Under the pieces are notes generated by a model. The model had not been told where the DNA came from and ran no database searches. It was given only the letters and a program-made list of their open reading frames with translations. A stretch of DNA of 64,000 nt, taken from positions 61,672 to 125,671 of the forward strand of contig JBBFKY010000010.1 of NCBI GenBank assembly GCA_037481875.1, written 5' to 3'. Of the stretch, positions 44,681-55,646 are shown in pieces. The position numbers were made by a program, and so were the translations under genes. Each line of letters starts with the position of its first letter. The first letter of the stretch is position 1. Source of the DNA: Desulfosoma sp. (GTDB lineage: Bacteria > Desulfobacterota > Syntrophobacteria > Syntrophobacterales > DSM-9756).

Positions 44681-46561
44681 ATGGCGAAAGCAGTGGGCAT
44701 CGATCTTGGGACTACCAACTCCGTGGTAGCCGTTTGGGAAAACGGAAAGGCGACGGTGATTCCCAATGCTGAGGGATCACGGACGACGCCGTCGGTGGTG
44801 GCCTATCTTGAAGACGGTCAACGGCTGGTTGGTCAGGTGGCTCGCCGTCAGGCTATTTTGAACCCGCAGGCCACGGTGGCGTCCGCCAAGCGTTTTATCG
44901 GCCGTCGCTGGGACGAGGTCGAAGAGGAATCCAAGATTGTTTCTTACAAAGTGGTCAAAGGGCCCAACGATGCGGTGCGTTTTGATATTCGTGGCAAGCT
45001 GGTAGCTCCTGAGGAAGTGTCGGCCCAGGTTTTGCGGAAACTGGTGGAGGATGCTTCCAAGTATTTGGGAGAAAAGGTTACGGAAGCGGTAATCACGGTT
45101 CCGGCCTATTTCAACGATGCGCAGCGGCAGGCCACGAAGCAGGCTGGAGAAATCGCCGGATTGAAAGTGCTTCGTATCATCAACGAACCCACGGCGGCGG
45201 CCTTAGCCTACGGATTGGAAAAGAAAAAAAATGAGACCATTCTTGTCTTTGACTTGGGTGGTGGAACTTTTGACGTGTCCATTCTGGACGTGGGTGACGG
45301 GGTGTGTGAAGTGAGGGCTACCGCTGGTGATACGCACTTGGGTGGCGATGACTTTGATAAGCGCATCGTGGATTGGCTGGCGGACGAATTCAAAAAGGAA
45401 ACCGGCATTGACCTCAGAAAGGATCGCCAGTCTTTGCAGCGGCTTTACGAAGCGGCCGAGAAAGCCAAATGTGAGCTTTCGTCGACCATCGAAACGGACA
45501 TCAATCTGCCTTTCATTACGGCGGATGCTACGGGACCCAAGCATCTGGTGAAGAAGCTGACGCGAGCCAAGTTCGAGGCTTTGACACAAGATCTGGTGGA
45601 ACGATGCATGGGGCCGGTCAAGCAAGCCCTTGCGGATGCCAAGCTCACGGCCGGTGACATCGACGAAGTGATTCTCGTGGGTGGATCCACGCGTATTCCG
45701 GCGGTTCAGGAGCTGGTCAAAAGGCTTACCGGCGGGAAGCAGCCCAACATGAGTGTCAATCCGGACGAAGTGGTGGCTGTGGGAGCTGCCATTCAAGCAG
45801 GCATCATTAAAGGGGATGTGGATGATGTGCTTCTGTTGGACGTGACGCCTTTGTCTTTGGGTGTGGAAACCCTGGGTGGTGTCATGACCAAGCTCATTGA
45901 ACGCAACACCACGATCCCGTGTCGGCGGGAAGAAATCTTTTCCACGGCGGAAGACAACCAAACGGCGGTGGACATTGTGGTGCTGCAAGGGGAACGGGAG
46001 ATGGCTCGAGACAACCGAGTCCTCGGCCGTTTTCGCCTTGAAGGCATTCGACCCGCACCGCGGGGTGTGCCGCAGATCAAGGTGACCTTTGACATAGATG
46101 CCAACGGTATTTTGAACGTGACAGCTCGCGATGAAGAAACAGGCAAAGAACAGAAGGTGACCATTTCCGATTCCACCAACTTGGACAAGAGCGAAGTGGA
46201 ACGCATGCTGCGGGAAGCTCAAGAACATGCAGCCGAAGACCGTCGACGCCGTGAAACCGTGGACGCTCGAAACCAGGTGGATTCCTTAGCTTACCAATTG
46301 GAACGAACCTTGAAAGATTTGGCGGACAAGGTACCGGTCCACGAAAAGGCTCGTTGCGAGACCCTGATCGAGGAGGCTCGAAAAGCCGTTGCCGATGAAG
46401 CGACCACCAAGGAACGTTACCAGTCCTTGGCGGGGGATTTGCAGCAGGCGTTGCATGGCCTGGCGGCCGCAGCCTATCAGCAGGCCGGAGCGTCGGCCAC
46501 GGAGAGCTCGCGACGTGCCAAGGACGACGATGTCATAGATGCGGAATTTACGCAGAAATGA
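44681..46561 (+). CDS. dnaK: Chaperone protein DnaK (Hsp70)
   Basis: 626 aa. The ATPase domain starts [18 protein letters not shown], with phosphate loop [14 protein letters not shown] and adenosine motif [14 protein letters not shown]. The substrate domain begins near [17 protein letters not shown]. The C-terminus ends in the acidic DDDVIDAEF tail typical of bacterial DnaK. It folds proteins with J-protein and GrpE help; grpE is not nearby. The start follows AAGGAGG. A strong terminator separates it from cbpA, so cbpA may have its own promoter or receive read-through. Confidence 0.98.
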   Translation: MAKAVGIDLGTTNSVVAVWENGKATVIPNAEGSRTTPSVVAYLEDGQRLVGQVARRQAILNPQATVASAKRFIGRRWDEVEEESKIVSYKVVKGPNDAVRFDIRGKLVAPEEVSAQVLRKLVEDASKYLGEKVTEAVITVPAYFNDAQRQATKQAGEIAGLKVLRIINEPTAAALAYGLEKKKNETILVFDLGGGTFDVSILDVGDGVCEVRATAGDTHLGGDDFDKRIVDWLADEFKKETGIDLRKDRQSLQRLYEAAEKAKCELSSTIETDINLPFITADATGPKHLVKKLTRAKFEALTQDLVERCMGPVKQALADAKLTAGDIDEVILVGGSTRIPAVQELVKRLTGGKQPNMSVNPDEVVAVGAAIQAGIIKGDVDDVLLLDVTPLSLGVETLGGVMTKLIERNTTIPCRREEIFSTAEDNQTAVDIVVLQGEREMARDNRVLGRFRLEGIRPAPRGVPQIKVTFDIDANGILNVTARDEETGKEQKVTISDSTNLDKSEVERMLREAQEHAAEDRRRRETVDARNQVDSLAYQLERTLKDLADKVPVHEKARCETLIEEARKAVADEATTKERYQSLAGDLQQALHGLAAAAYQQAGASATESSRRAKDDDVIDAEFTQK

Positions 46562-46602
46562 TCTCGTCGTAGATGCTAAGCCTCTGGATGTGGCTTGGGT
46601 GT

Positions 46603-46631
46603 GGGGCGCACAAGGGTGCGCCCCGTTTTTT
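46603..46631 (+). terminator. Rho-independent terminator after dnaK
   Basis: GGGGCGCA and TGCGCCCC pair perfectly around CAAGGG, followed by GTTTTTT and another T-run shortly after. It lies 41 bp past the dnaK stop. Confidence 0.92.
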
Positions 46632-46727
46632 GAGCTTTTTTTTTCGAAGAATGCTAAAGAAGAACAAGATACGGAGGGTCTCAGCCCGAATCGGGCGATG
46701 CTGAGAAAAACGGAAGGATCGAGGTGA

Positions 46728-47708
<981 letters not shown>

Positions 47709-47925
47709 GCCGTCGGAAGGATTTTCCCTTTGTATCGGCAACATTCAACTTGGAGGAAGCAAAACTCCTTGGAGCGCCGTCACAGAAAGCACAAGGAGGT
47801 TGTGTGAAGTTGGATTTTCCCGGTCGAGGCTGTCAGAGAACTCAATAGACCTATGGAAGCAACGCCATTTCGATTGCTTAGCGCTGCCTCATCAGTCGAA
47901 ACCGGCGTTTTCGGAAAAGATCCCG

Positions 47926-48004
47926 CAAGCGCCGACGTCCCGCTTGCACAAATGTTGGGCCCGCGACTTGCACCTCCAATAGGGGCGAGGCGGTGTCTCG
48001 CCTC
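47926..48004. repeat. Repeat modules C and B in tandem
   Basis: The C part has CAAGCGCCGACGTCCCGCTT and GCACAAATGTTGGGCCCGCG. The B part has AGGGGCGAGGCGGTGTCTCG then CCTC. The same C-then-B order occurs at 63531-63639; at 31207-31310 the order is B then C. Confidence 0.65.
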
Positions 48005-48083
48005 CACTTTGAAAAGGCATGAAAGACCTTGGTAGTGCGAGTTCTAGGACGGGCTTCCAGGTAAAAGGAGCGGGTTCAGGCTT

Positions 48084-48111
48084 GTAGGGGGGAGGAGGCG
48101 TCTCGCGCTCC
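48084..48111 (+). repeat. Repeat module B, degenerate
   Basis: GTAGGGGGGAGGAGGCGTCT followed by CGCGCTCC. The lead-in TTCAGGCTT is shared with 63605-63613. Confidence 0.6.
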
Positions 48112-48308
48112 TTAAAAATGGCGTTCGAGGCAACGGTCATTGTGCGTTTTCGAAGAATCCCTGGTTGACCTTAGAGAAGAGACTCCCTGGCTGAAACCGG
48201 CCGCAGAGATCAAGGCTTTTCAGCAATGAGGGGTGGGTTCGAAGAAAGAAAGAGCGTTCAAGCATTTTCGAAAAAGATTGTCCGCCAGGAAACGAGGAGG
48301 CTGGCGTC

Positions 48309-48662
48309 ATGGTGGAAAGACGCTACGGCATTGTGCGTAGGACCGCTTTTTGTGAATCCCGTCTTCTTGGATTGACCTTGTCCGAGTTAGCGTCCTTATG
48401 TGGCGTGCATCCGGATCTTATCGTGCGTTTTGTAAGACTGGGTCTTCTGGATCCCCTGGAAGAAACAGCGGGAATTCCAAGTCTTTTTGAACGCTCGGCC
48501 GTTCATGTCGTGCACAAAATTTTGAGGTTACGTCGGGATCTTGGCATCAACTACGTGGGTATCGGCGTGGTGTTGGAATTGATGCGCCGCATCGAAACAC
48601 TGGAATCTCGTGTGCGGGAATTGGAAAGAGAAGTCCTCGGCCTTATTTCAGAACGGCCGTGA
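48309..48662 (+). CDS. cbpM: Chaperone modulatory protein CbpM (MerR-like)
   Basis: 117 aa. The helix-turn-helix-like part [20 protein letters not shown] and LGLLDPLEE is followed by [20 protein letters not shown] and a C-terminal coiled coil, the standard CbpM layout. CbpM binds the J-domain of CbpA and blocks its action on DnaK. DNA binding as in HspR is the alternative; the lack of a typical wing favours CbpM. The start follows GAGGAGG. clpB starts 25 bp after its stop, so the two are one unit. Confidence 0.85.
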   Translation: MVERRYGIVRRTAFCESRLLGLTLSELASLCGVHPDLIVRFVRLGLLDPLEETAGIPSLFERSAVHVVHKILRLRRDLGINYVGIGVVLELMRRIETLESRVRELEREVLGLISERP

Positions 48663-48687
48663 ACATAAAATTGACGGAGGAACAATC

Positions 48688-51318
48688 ATGGATCTCAATA
48701 AATTCACCATAAAGTCACAGGAAGCTTTGCAATCCGCTCAGGCTAAGGCTGTCAAGTACGGCCATGTGGAAGTGGATGGAGAACACCTTCTGGCGGCCCT
48801 CCTGGAACAGCCTGAAGGATTGGTTTCTCGACTTCTGAAAAGGATGGACATTCCGCTGTCTGCGGTCCAGGAAGATTTGGTTCAGGCTTTGGAAAAGAAA
48901 CCGCGTGTGAGCGGTCCCGGGGCGGAACCCGGCAAGGTTTACATTACACAGCGATTGAACAAACTCTTGGTCAAGGCGGAAGAAGAGGCTCGGCACCTCA
49001 AGGATGAATATGTTTCCGTCGAGCACCTGCTACTGGCTTTTGTGGAAGAAGGTCCCTCGACCCCTGCGGGACGCATTCTGCAAAAACACGGGGTCACACG
49101 AGATGCCGTGTTGAAAGCCCTGACGACGGTTCGAGGGCACCAGCGCGTGACATCAGCGGCTCCGGAATCCACCTATGAAGCACTGCAAAAATACGGTCGA
49201 GACCTGGTGCAGGAAGCCCGAAGCGGGAAATTGGATCCTGTTATCGGTCGAGACAGTGAGATTCGGCGTGTCATTCGCATCCTCAGTCGAAAAACCAAGA
49301 ACAATCCCGTGCTCATCGGGGAACCCGGTGTTGGGAAAACGGCCATCGTGGAAGGGCTGGCTCACCGAATCGTGCGAGGCGATGTTCCGGAAGGACTCAA
49401 AGACAAAACCATTTACGCTCTAGACTTGGGGGCGTTGGTGGCCGGAGCCAAGTATCGCGGGGAGTTTGAAGAACGTCTCAAGGCCGTGCTTCAAGAAATC
49501 AAGGAATCCGAAGGCCGCATTTTGCTTTTTATCGACGAACTGCATAACATTGTCGGGGCCGGTAAGGCGGAAGGTGCCATGGATGCCGGCAATATGCTTA
49601 AACCCATGCTGGCTCGCGGGGAACTTCACTGCATCGGCGCCACCACCCTGGATGAATACCGCAAGTACATCGAAAAGGATGCCGCCTTGGAACGTCGTTT
49701 TCAGCCGGTGCTGGTGGATCAACCGTCCGTGGAAGACACTATTTCCATTCTTCGAGGTCTCAAGGAACGTTTTGAAGTTCATCACGGTGTAAAAATTCAG
49801 GACAGTGCTCTGGTAGCTGCAGCTGTGTTGTCCAACCGTTACATTTCCGACAGGTTTCTTCCCGACAAGGCCATTGACCTGGTGGATGAAGCCTGTGCCA
49901 TGATTCGAACGGAAATCGATTCCATGCCGGCGGAACTGGATGAAGTGACTCGACGCGTGATGCAGCTGGAAATCGAGGAGGCCGCTCTGAAAAAGGAAAG
50001 GGACAAGGCCAGCCAGGAACGCCTGGAAAACCTTCGCAAGGAATTGTCTGAATTGCGGGAAAAAGCCAATGCCATGAGGGCTCAGTGGGAGGCGGAAAAG
50101 GAAGCCATCAAGAGAGTCCAGGCGCTTCGAGAAGAAATCGAAAAGGTACGGCATCAGATTGAAATCGCCGAGCGACAGTACGATCTGAATCGAGCGGCGG
50201 AATTGAAACATGGTCGCTTGCCTGAATTGGAACGGCAGCTCAGGGCCGAAGAGGAGCGTTTGAGCGCCCAACAAGGCGGCAACCGGCTCCTGCGAGAAGA
50301 AGTGACAGAAGAAGAGATTGCGGAGATTGTTTCCCGCTGGACAGGAATTCCGGTCACGCGCCTGGTGGAAGGAGAAAGGGAAAAGCTGCTGAAACTGGAC
50401 GAGATCCTTCACCGCAGAGTGGTTGGTCAGGATGAAGCGGTGCAGCTGGTGGCCGATGCGGTTCTTCGAGCCCGTTCCGGGATCAAGGACCCTCGACGTC
50501 CCATCGGATCCTTTATTTTTCTGGGTCCTACTGGTGTGGGCAAAACCGAATTGGCCAAGACTTTGGCGGAAGCCCTCTTCGATTCCGAAGACAATCTGGT
50601 ACGCATCGACATGAGTGAATACATGGAAAAGCATACGGTGTCCCGCCTCATCGGAGCGCCTCCGGGCTATGTGGGTTATGAAGAGGGAGGCCAATTGACG
50701 GAAGCTGTGCGCCGCAAGCCCTACAGCGTGATCCTTTTCGACGAAATCGAAAAGGCGCACCACGATGTCTTCAACGTGCTTCTCCAGATCCTCGACGATG
50801 GTCGTCTCACGGACGCTCAAGGCCGCACGGTGGATTTCAAGAACACGGTTATCATTATGACCAGCAATATCGGATCCCAATATCTTTTGGATGGTGTAAC
50901 CGAGTATGGAGAAATTAGAGAACACGCTCGTGAAAAAGTGATGGCGGACCTAAGACGCCACTTCCGGCCTGAGTTCTTGAACCGTGTGGATGATATCGTT
51001 CTTTTTAAGCCCCTGACCTTGGAAGAGGTGAAAAAGATCGTGAGTCTGCTCACTCGGGATTTAGAGCGACGCCTTAAAGATCGTCGCATTCGTTTGGAAA
51101 TGAGCGAAGAGGCTCGTGAATGGCTGGCGCGTACCGGATACGATCCGGTCTACGGTGCTCGACCGCTCAAAAGGCTTCTACAGAGGGAACTGGAAACCCG
51201 AATCGGTCGAGCTCTTATCGCCGGGGATATTCTGGAAGGGGCAACAATTCACGTGGGTGTTAAAGACGGTCGTTTAGCCGTCTCCCATGTGAATCCGATG
51301 AATGCCGACGCCGCTTAA
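48688..51318 (+). CDS. clpB: ATP-dependent disaggregase ClpB
   Basis: 876 aa, full length. The N-domain has two Clp_N repeats ([20 protein letters not shown]). AAA1 has Walker A GEPGVGKT (about residue 211) and [13 protein letters not shown]. The coiled-coil M-domain (about 405-525) is complete. AAA2 has [16 protein letters not shown] and the pore loop GYVGYEEGG. It extracts proteins from aggregates with DnaK and sHsps, both encoded in this window. The start follows ACGGAGG. It is in one unit with cbpM; a perfect hairpin follows the stop. Confidence 0.98.
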   Translation: MDLNKFTIKSQEALQSAQAKAVKYGHVEVDGEHLLAALLEQPEGLVSRLLKRMDIPLSAVQEDLVQALEKKPRVSGPGAEPGKVYITQRLNKLLVKAEEEARHLKDEYVSVEHLLLAFVEEGPSTPAGRILQKHGVTRDAVLKALTTVRGHQRVTSAAPESTYEALQKYGRDLVQEARSGKLDPVIGRDSEIRRVIRILSRKTKNNPVLIGEPGVGKTAIVEGLAHRIVRGDVPEGLKDKTIYALDLGALVAGAKYRGEFEERLKAVLQEIKESEGRILLFIDELHNIVGAGKAEGAMDAGNMLKPMLARGELHCIGATTLDEYRKYIEKDAALERRFQPVLVDQPSVEDTISILRGLKERFEVHHGVKIQDSALVAAAVLSNRYISDRFLPDKAIDLVDEACAMIRTEIDSMPAELDEVTRRVMQLEIEEAALKKERDKASQERLENLRKELSELREKANAMRAQWEAEKEAIKRVQALREEIEKVRHQIEIAERQYDLNRAAELKHGRLPELERQLRAEEERLSAQQGGNRLLREEVTEEEIAEIVSRWTGIPVTRLVEGEREKLLKLDEILHRRVVGQDEAVQLVADAVLRARSGIKDPRRPIGSFIFLGPTGVGKTELAKTLAEALFDSEDNLVRIDMSEYMEKHTVSRLIGAPPGYVGYEEGGQLTEAVRRKPYSVILFDEIEKAHHDVFNVLLQILDDGRLTDAQGRTVDFKNTVIIMTSNIGSQYLLDGVTEYGEIREHAREKVMADLRRHFRPEFLNRVDDIVLFKPLTLEEVKKIVSLLTRDLERRLKDRRIRLEMSEEAREWLARTGYDPVYGARPLKRLLQRELETRIGRALIAGDILEGATIHVGVKDGRLAVSHVNPMNADAA

Positions 51319-51348
51319 GCACTTTTGGCGGCTGTCGGTCCATCGCCA

Positions 51349-51382
51349 GGGATGAAATCTTTCATGAAGAGGATTTCATCCC
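51349..51382 (+). terminator. Stem-loop after clpB
   Basis: GGGATGAAATC and GATTTCATCCC form a perfect 11 bp stem with a 12 nt loop, 31 bp past the stop. There is no direct U-run, so termination is plausible, not certain. Confidence 0.55.
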
Positions 51383-51440
51383 GTGCTCCTTAAAAAAGTG
51401 AGCCTAGAGAAGACTTGGCCTATGTCGAAGGGGGCGCGGC

Positions 51441-54173
51441 ATGAAAGATCTTTCTTTGCCTTTGAACGCAACGTACTTTGCACAACAGTATCAACGATGG
51501 AAAGCTAATCCTCAGAGTGTCCCCGAAGACTGGCAGTGGTTTTTTGAAGGTTTTGATCTGGGCATAGCTTCAAGAATCGAAGTGCCTGAAGAAAGCCGGC
51601 TCGATGTCGAGGACATCCTGCGTCAGGTTCACGTGGCGGAATTGATTCGGCGATATCGAGAATTGGGGCACCTTCTCTCCTGCCTAGACCCTCTGGAACC
51701 ATGCCCCCTGGAACATCCTCTTCTGACCCTGGAAGCATGCGGGTTGGATTCGGCGGATCTGGACCGGGTTTTTTTGACGCCTGACATCCCCTTTTGGGCC
51801 AAGGCTCCCTTACGGGACGTGCTGGCCTTGCTAAAGGAAACCTATTGCGGGTCGGTGGGCGCGGAATTCATGCACCTTCTGGATCCTGAAGAGCGGCACT
51901 GGTTGCAGGAACGTATGGAATCCACCCGCAATCATCCTTCTTTTTCCGTGGAAGATCGGTTACGCATCTTGGAAAAACTGTGGCAGGCCAATCGATTCGA
52001 GCAGTTTTTGCACAAGACGTATCTTGGGCAAAAAAGGTTCTCTTTGGAAGGGGCTGAGACGGTGGTTGCCATGCTGGACAGCTTGATTCCCTACGCGGCC
52101 GCTCAAGGCTGTGACACCTTGGTTTTGGGCATGGCACATCGAGGCCGCCTGAACGTGCAGGTGAATGTTTTGGGGAAAACCGCTGCCGCCGTTTTTTCCG
52201 AATTTGAAGAAAGCTGCGACACGGAATCGGAAACCGGCAGCGGAGATGTCAAGTATCACAAGGGCTTTATGGGTTGGGTCAATCTTTCTGAAGACGGCCG
52301 AAAAAAAGTGCGGACCCTGCTCTTGCCCAACCCCAGCCACCTGGAATCCGTGGACCCTGTGGTGGAAGGCTTAGCAAGGGCTTTGCAAGATCTGCACGGA
52401 GAAGATGGAAGGAAAAAGGTTTTGCCGGTGCTTATCCATGGAGACGCCGCTTTCGCCGGCCAGGGTGTGGTCTATGAAACCCTGAATCTTTCACAGCTTG
52501 CCGGGTATTGCACGGGAGGCACCCTTCATCTGGTGATCAACAACCAGATCGGCTTTACCACTGTTCCCCAGGAAGCCCGATCCACCCGCTATGCCACCGA
52601 TGTGGCCAAGATGCTGCCGGCTCCCATCTTTCACGTGCACGGGGAAGATCCGGAAGCGGCCGTCCATGTCATGCATTTGGCCTGCGACTACCGTTACCGA
52701 TATGGCAAAGACGTGATCATCGACGTGGTGTGCTATCGCCGCTACGGGCATAACGAAGGAGATGAACCGTATTATACGCAGCCGACCATGGTGGAAAGAA
52801 TTCGAAAACGTCCTCCGGTCAATGAACTTTACGCGGCACGATTGCAAAACGATGGTGTTCTTTCGGCTGAGGAACTTCAGGCCTTAGAAAAAAAGACTCT
52901 GGAAAACTTGGAAAATGCTCTCAAAGAAGCTCGAAGTGCCGGCTGTGTTCTAGCTCAGGATTTTAGACTAGAGGCATGGGAGGAAGGAGAAAAAACCCCA
53001 AAGAATCCCGAAACCGTAGAAACCGCCGTTTCCGCGGAAAGACTTCTGAGCATTGTTCGGGCTGCACATACATACCCTTCTGGGTTTCATGTTAATCCGA
53101 AATTGGAAAAAATCCTTGAAAAGCGCCGTGAAAAGGTGGAAACGGGAAAGGATCTGGATTGGTCCACCGGAGAGCTGCTTGCCCTGGGATCCCTGCTTTT
53201 GGAAGGCTATCCCGTGCGCCTTAGCGGCCAAGACAGTGGGCGAGGCACCTTCAGTCATCGCCATGCCGTCTTGTATGATGTTGAGACGGAAGAGACCTTT
53301 GTGCCCCTTAACCACTTGTCGCCGACGCAGGCACCCTTTGTGGTCGTCAACAGCAGTCTGTCCGAATACGCCGTTTTGGGGTTTGAGTACGGTTATTCCT
53401 TGCGTGATCCGTCCACACTGGTTTTGTGGGAGGCTCAGTTCGGGGATTTTGCCAATAACGCCCAAAGCGTCATCGACCAATATATCAGCGCCGCTCAGGC
53501 CAAATGGAAATTAACCAGCGGCCTTGTGATGCTTCTTCCTCACGGCTATGAAGGCATGGGGCCGGAACATTCCAGCGCTCGGTTGGAACGCTACCTGCAA
53601 CTATGCGCCGAAGACAACCTACGGGTCTGTCAGCCGACCACCCCGGCACAGTTCTTTCACCTGCTTCGCCGCCAGGCCCTGGATTCCCAAAAAAAACCTT
53701 TGGTGATCATGACCCCCAAAAGCCTGCTGCGTCACCCCAAGGCCGTATCCGATTTGGAGGCTTTTGTGCGAGGACGGTTTGCATCGGTTTTGGACGATCC
53801 ACAAGCGACGTCTTCGGCCGCCTACGGCCTTTTGTGCACGGGCAAGATTTACTATGAGCTGGCGGAATATCGAGAAAAGTTGGGCCTAGATGACTTTGTG
53901 CTCGTGCGTCTGGAAGAGATTTACCCTTTTCCTGAAAACGCGTTGGATTCTCTGTTTGGAGCCTACGGTTCGGTGCGACGTTGGACATGGGTACAGGAGG
54001 AACCTCAAAACATGGGGGCCTGGACTTTTGTGTGCCCGCGACTGCAAAGGTTGCTGGGAGACAAACCCATGTATGTGGGACGGCCGGCTTCGGCGAGTCC
54101 CGCCACGGGGTTTCATCGTCGCCACAAGGAAGAACAGGAAATCCTCGTGGCCAAAGCGTTTCAACATCCATGA
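51441..54173 (+). CDS. sucA: 2-oxoglutarate dehydrogenase E1 component
   Basis: 910 aa thiamine-diphosphate enzyme. The N-terminal docking segment (LNATYFAQQYQRWKANPQSV) and the pyrophosphate/metal region GDAAFAGQGVVYETLNLSQL with NNQIGFTTVPQEARS are as in OdhA/SucA. LPHGYEGMGPEHSSARLERY is the usual E1 C-terminal mark, and SGQDSGRGTFSHRHAVLYD precedes it. It decarboxylates 2-oxoglutarate and passes the succinyl group to SucB lipoate. The start follows GGGGGCG. The sucB start lies 21 bp after its stop. Confidence 0.97.
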   Translation: MKDLSLPLNATYFAQQYQRWKANPQSVPEDWQWFFEGFDLGIASRIEVPEESRLDVEDILRQVHVAELIRRYRELGHLLSCLDPLEPCPLEHPLLTLEACGLDSADLDRVFLTPDIPFWAKAPLRDVLALLKETYCGSVGAEFMHLLDPEERHWLQERMESTRNHPSFSVEDRLRILEKLWQANRFEQFLHKTYLGQKRFSLEGAETVVAMLDSLIPYAAAQGCDTLVLGMAHRGRLNVQVNVLGKTAAAVFSEFEESCDTESETGSGDVKYHKGFMGWVNLSEDGRKKVRTLLLPNPSHLESVDPVVEGLARALQDLHGEDGRKKVLPVLIHGDAAFAGQGVVYETLNLSQLAGYCTGGTLHLVINNQIGFTTVPQEARSTRYATDVAKMLPAPIFHVHGEDPEAAVHVMHLACDYRYRYGKDVIIDVVCYRRYGHNEGDEPYYTQPTMVERIRKRPPVNELYAARLQNDGVLSAEELQALEKKTLENLENALKEARSAGCVLAQDFRLEAWEEGEKTPKNPETVETAVSAERLLSIVRAAHTYPSGFHVNPKLEKILEKRREKVETGKDLDWSTGELLALGSLLLEGYPVRLSGQDSGRGTFSHRHAVLYDVETEETFVPLNHLSPTQAPFVVVNSSLSEYAVLGFEYGYSLRDPSTLVLWEAQFGDFANNAQSVIDQYISAAQAKWKLTSGLVMLLPHGYEGMGPEHSSARLERYLQLCAEDNLRVCQPTTPAQFFHLLRRQALDSQKKPLVIMTPKSLLRHPKAVSDLEAFVRGRFASVLDDPQATSSAAYGLLCTGKIYYELAEYREKLGLDDFVLVRLEEIYPFPENALDSLFGAYGSVRRWTWVQEEPQNMGAWTFVCPRLQRLLGDKPMYVGRPASASPATGFHRRHKEEQEILVAKAFQHP

Positions 54174-54194
54174 ACTGTGATCGTGGAGTGGATC

Positions 54195-55616
54195 ATGCCT
54201 CGTGATATTGTCATTCCGGCTGTGGGGGAATCCGTCCGAGAAGCCGTCTTGGCTGAATGGTTCGTCAAAACGGGAGAAAAGGTGAGCCGAGGCACCGTAC
54301 TTTTTGTCCTGGAAACAGACAAAGTGACCCTGGAAGTGCCCGCAGAAACGGACGGTGTCGTTGAGATTTTGGTACCTGCGGGCCAAACGGTAACCGTAGG
54401 AACCGTGGTGGGTCGCCTCCTTGAAGAAGGTGAAGCGATAAAGCCTTCGCCCAAGCCAAAGCCGCCATCTGCTTCTGTGACTCCATCGATGACGGAATCC
54501 CTACCTCTCCAGGTTTCGGCTCCTTTTCCTGAACCTCCACCAACAGCAGCGATTCTTTCCCGTGAACCGATAAGTCCAAAAGCTTTCACAAGAGTTGAAA
54601 CGGTTTCCCCACAAGAAAGAGCAACATTTTCTTCACCTTCCGTCGATGTCTTTCCATCTGCAGCTCGATTGGCATCCGAAATGGGGGTGGATCTGACTCA
54701 AGTGCCGGGCACGGGTCCGGAAGGTAAAATCACTAAAGGGGACGTGCTTCTGTTTCTGGAGTCTCAGGGACGTTCTGTGCCGGCCTTTACAGCGCCCAGC
54801 ATGGCATCACCTGTTTCGAAGACGGCACCAGGGACGATGCCCGCAGCGGAAGCTGTGGTTCCGTCGGCTGCCGAGGCTGGACGGGAACCTGCAAGCCTCG
54901 GTGTTCCAGGAAAAATCCAGGAAGAAACACGTAAGCCCTTGAGCCCAATTCGAAAGCGCATTGCGGAAAGGCTTGTGCATGCCAAGCAGTCCACAGCCAT
55001 GCTCACCACCTTCAATGAAGTGGACATGAGCCGTGTTGTGGAATTTAGGCGCCGCTTCAAAGAAGCCTTCAAGAAGAAATACGGGGTGTCTTTGGGATTC
55101 ATGAGCTTTTTCGTCAAGGCTTGTGTTCAGGCGCTTCAGGAAATTCCCGAAGTCAATGCGTTCATTGACGGTCAAGACATTGTCTATCATGCCCATGTGC
55201 ACATGGGGATCGCTGTGGGCGCGGAACGCGGCTTGGTGGTGCCGGTGATCAAGTATGCGGACCTTTTGAGTTTTGCTGAAATTGAAAAGGCCATCGACAC
55301 ATTTGTCCAAAAAATTCAGGCGAATCGGCTGCAGTTGAGCGATCTGGAAGGGGGTACCTTTACCATCAGCAACGGTGGCATTTATGGATCCTTGCTGAGC
55401 ACGCCCATTTTGAATCCGCCTCAGAGCGCCATTTTGGGATTGCACAAGATTGAAGATCGCCCCATCGCTGTGGATGGCCAGGTGGTGATTCGGCCTATGA
55501 TGTATATGGCCTTGAGCTATGATCATTGCATTATTGACGGGCGGGAAGCCGTGACCTTTCTCAGAAGGGTCAAGGAAGTCATCGAGGATCCTGAGCGCTT
55601 GCTCGTGGGTATCTAA
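54195..55616 (+). CDS. sucB: Dihydrolipoyllysine succinyltransferase E2
   Basis: 473 aa. The single lipoyl domain has K43 in [11 protein letters not shown] Pro/Ser/Ala-rich linker follows, then the E1/E3-binding segment ([20 protein letters not shown]). A second linker leads to the catalytic domain, with [20 protein letters not shown] and the active-site HCIIDG near the end. It is longer than most E2s because of the linkers. The ATG at 54195 after GGAG was chosen; GTG at 54177 would add 6 residues. lpd follows by 30 bp, completing the complex. Confidence 0.96.
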   Translation: MPRDIVIPAVGESVREAVLAEWFVKTGEKVSRGTVLFVLETDKVTLEVPAETDGVVEILVPAGQTVTVGTVVGRLLEEGEAIKPSPKPKPPSASVTPSMTESLPLQVSAPFPEPPPTAAILSREPISPKAFTRVETVSPQERATFSSPSVDVFPSAARLASEMGVDLTQVPGTGPEGKITKGDVLLFLESQGRSVPAFTAPSMASPVSKTAPGTMPAAEAVVPSAAEAGREPASLGVPGKIQEETRKPLSPIRKRIAERLVHAKQSTAMLTTFNEVDMSRVVEFRRRFKEAFKKKYGVSLGFMSFFVKACVQALQEIPEVNAFIDGQDIVYHAHVHMGIAVGAERGLVVPVIKYADLLSFAEIEKAIDTFVQKIQANRLQLSDLEGGTFTISNGGIYGSLLSTPILNPPQSAILGLHKIEDRPIAVDGQVVIRPMMYMALSYDHCIIDGREAVTFLRRVKEVIEDPERLLVGI

Positions 55617-55646
55617 AGGCGCCAATGCGTTGTGAGGGACAATGGG

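Larger units (their letters stand above)
47709..48308. other. Repeat-bearing spacer between cbpA and cbpM
   Basis: 600 bp with a module C unit (47926-47975), a module B unit (47981-48004) and a second B-like unit (48084-48111) preceded by TTCAGGCTTGTAGGGG, the same lead-in as the copy at 63614. No gene is present. cbpA and cbpM are usually adjacent, so the array may have been inserted between them. Confidence 0.65.

Noticed and set aside
49420..50925. 501-codon open frame antisense to clpB
   Set aside because: It is a mirror of the clpB reading frame in codon-biased GC-rich DNA, has no RBS or recognisable domain, and is fully inside a certain gene.
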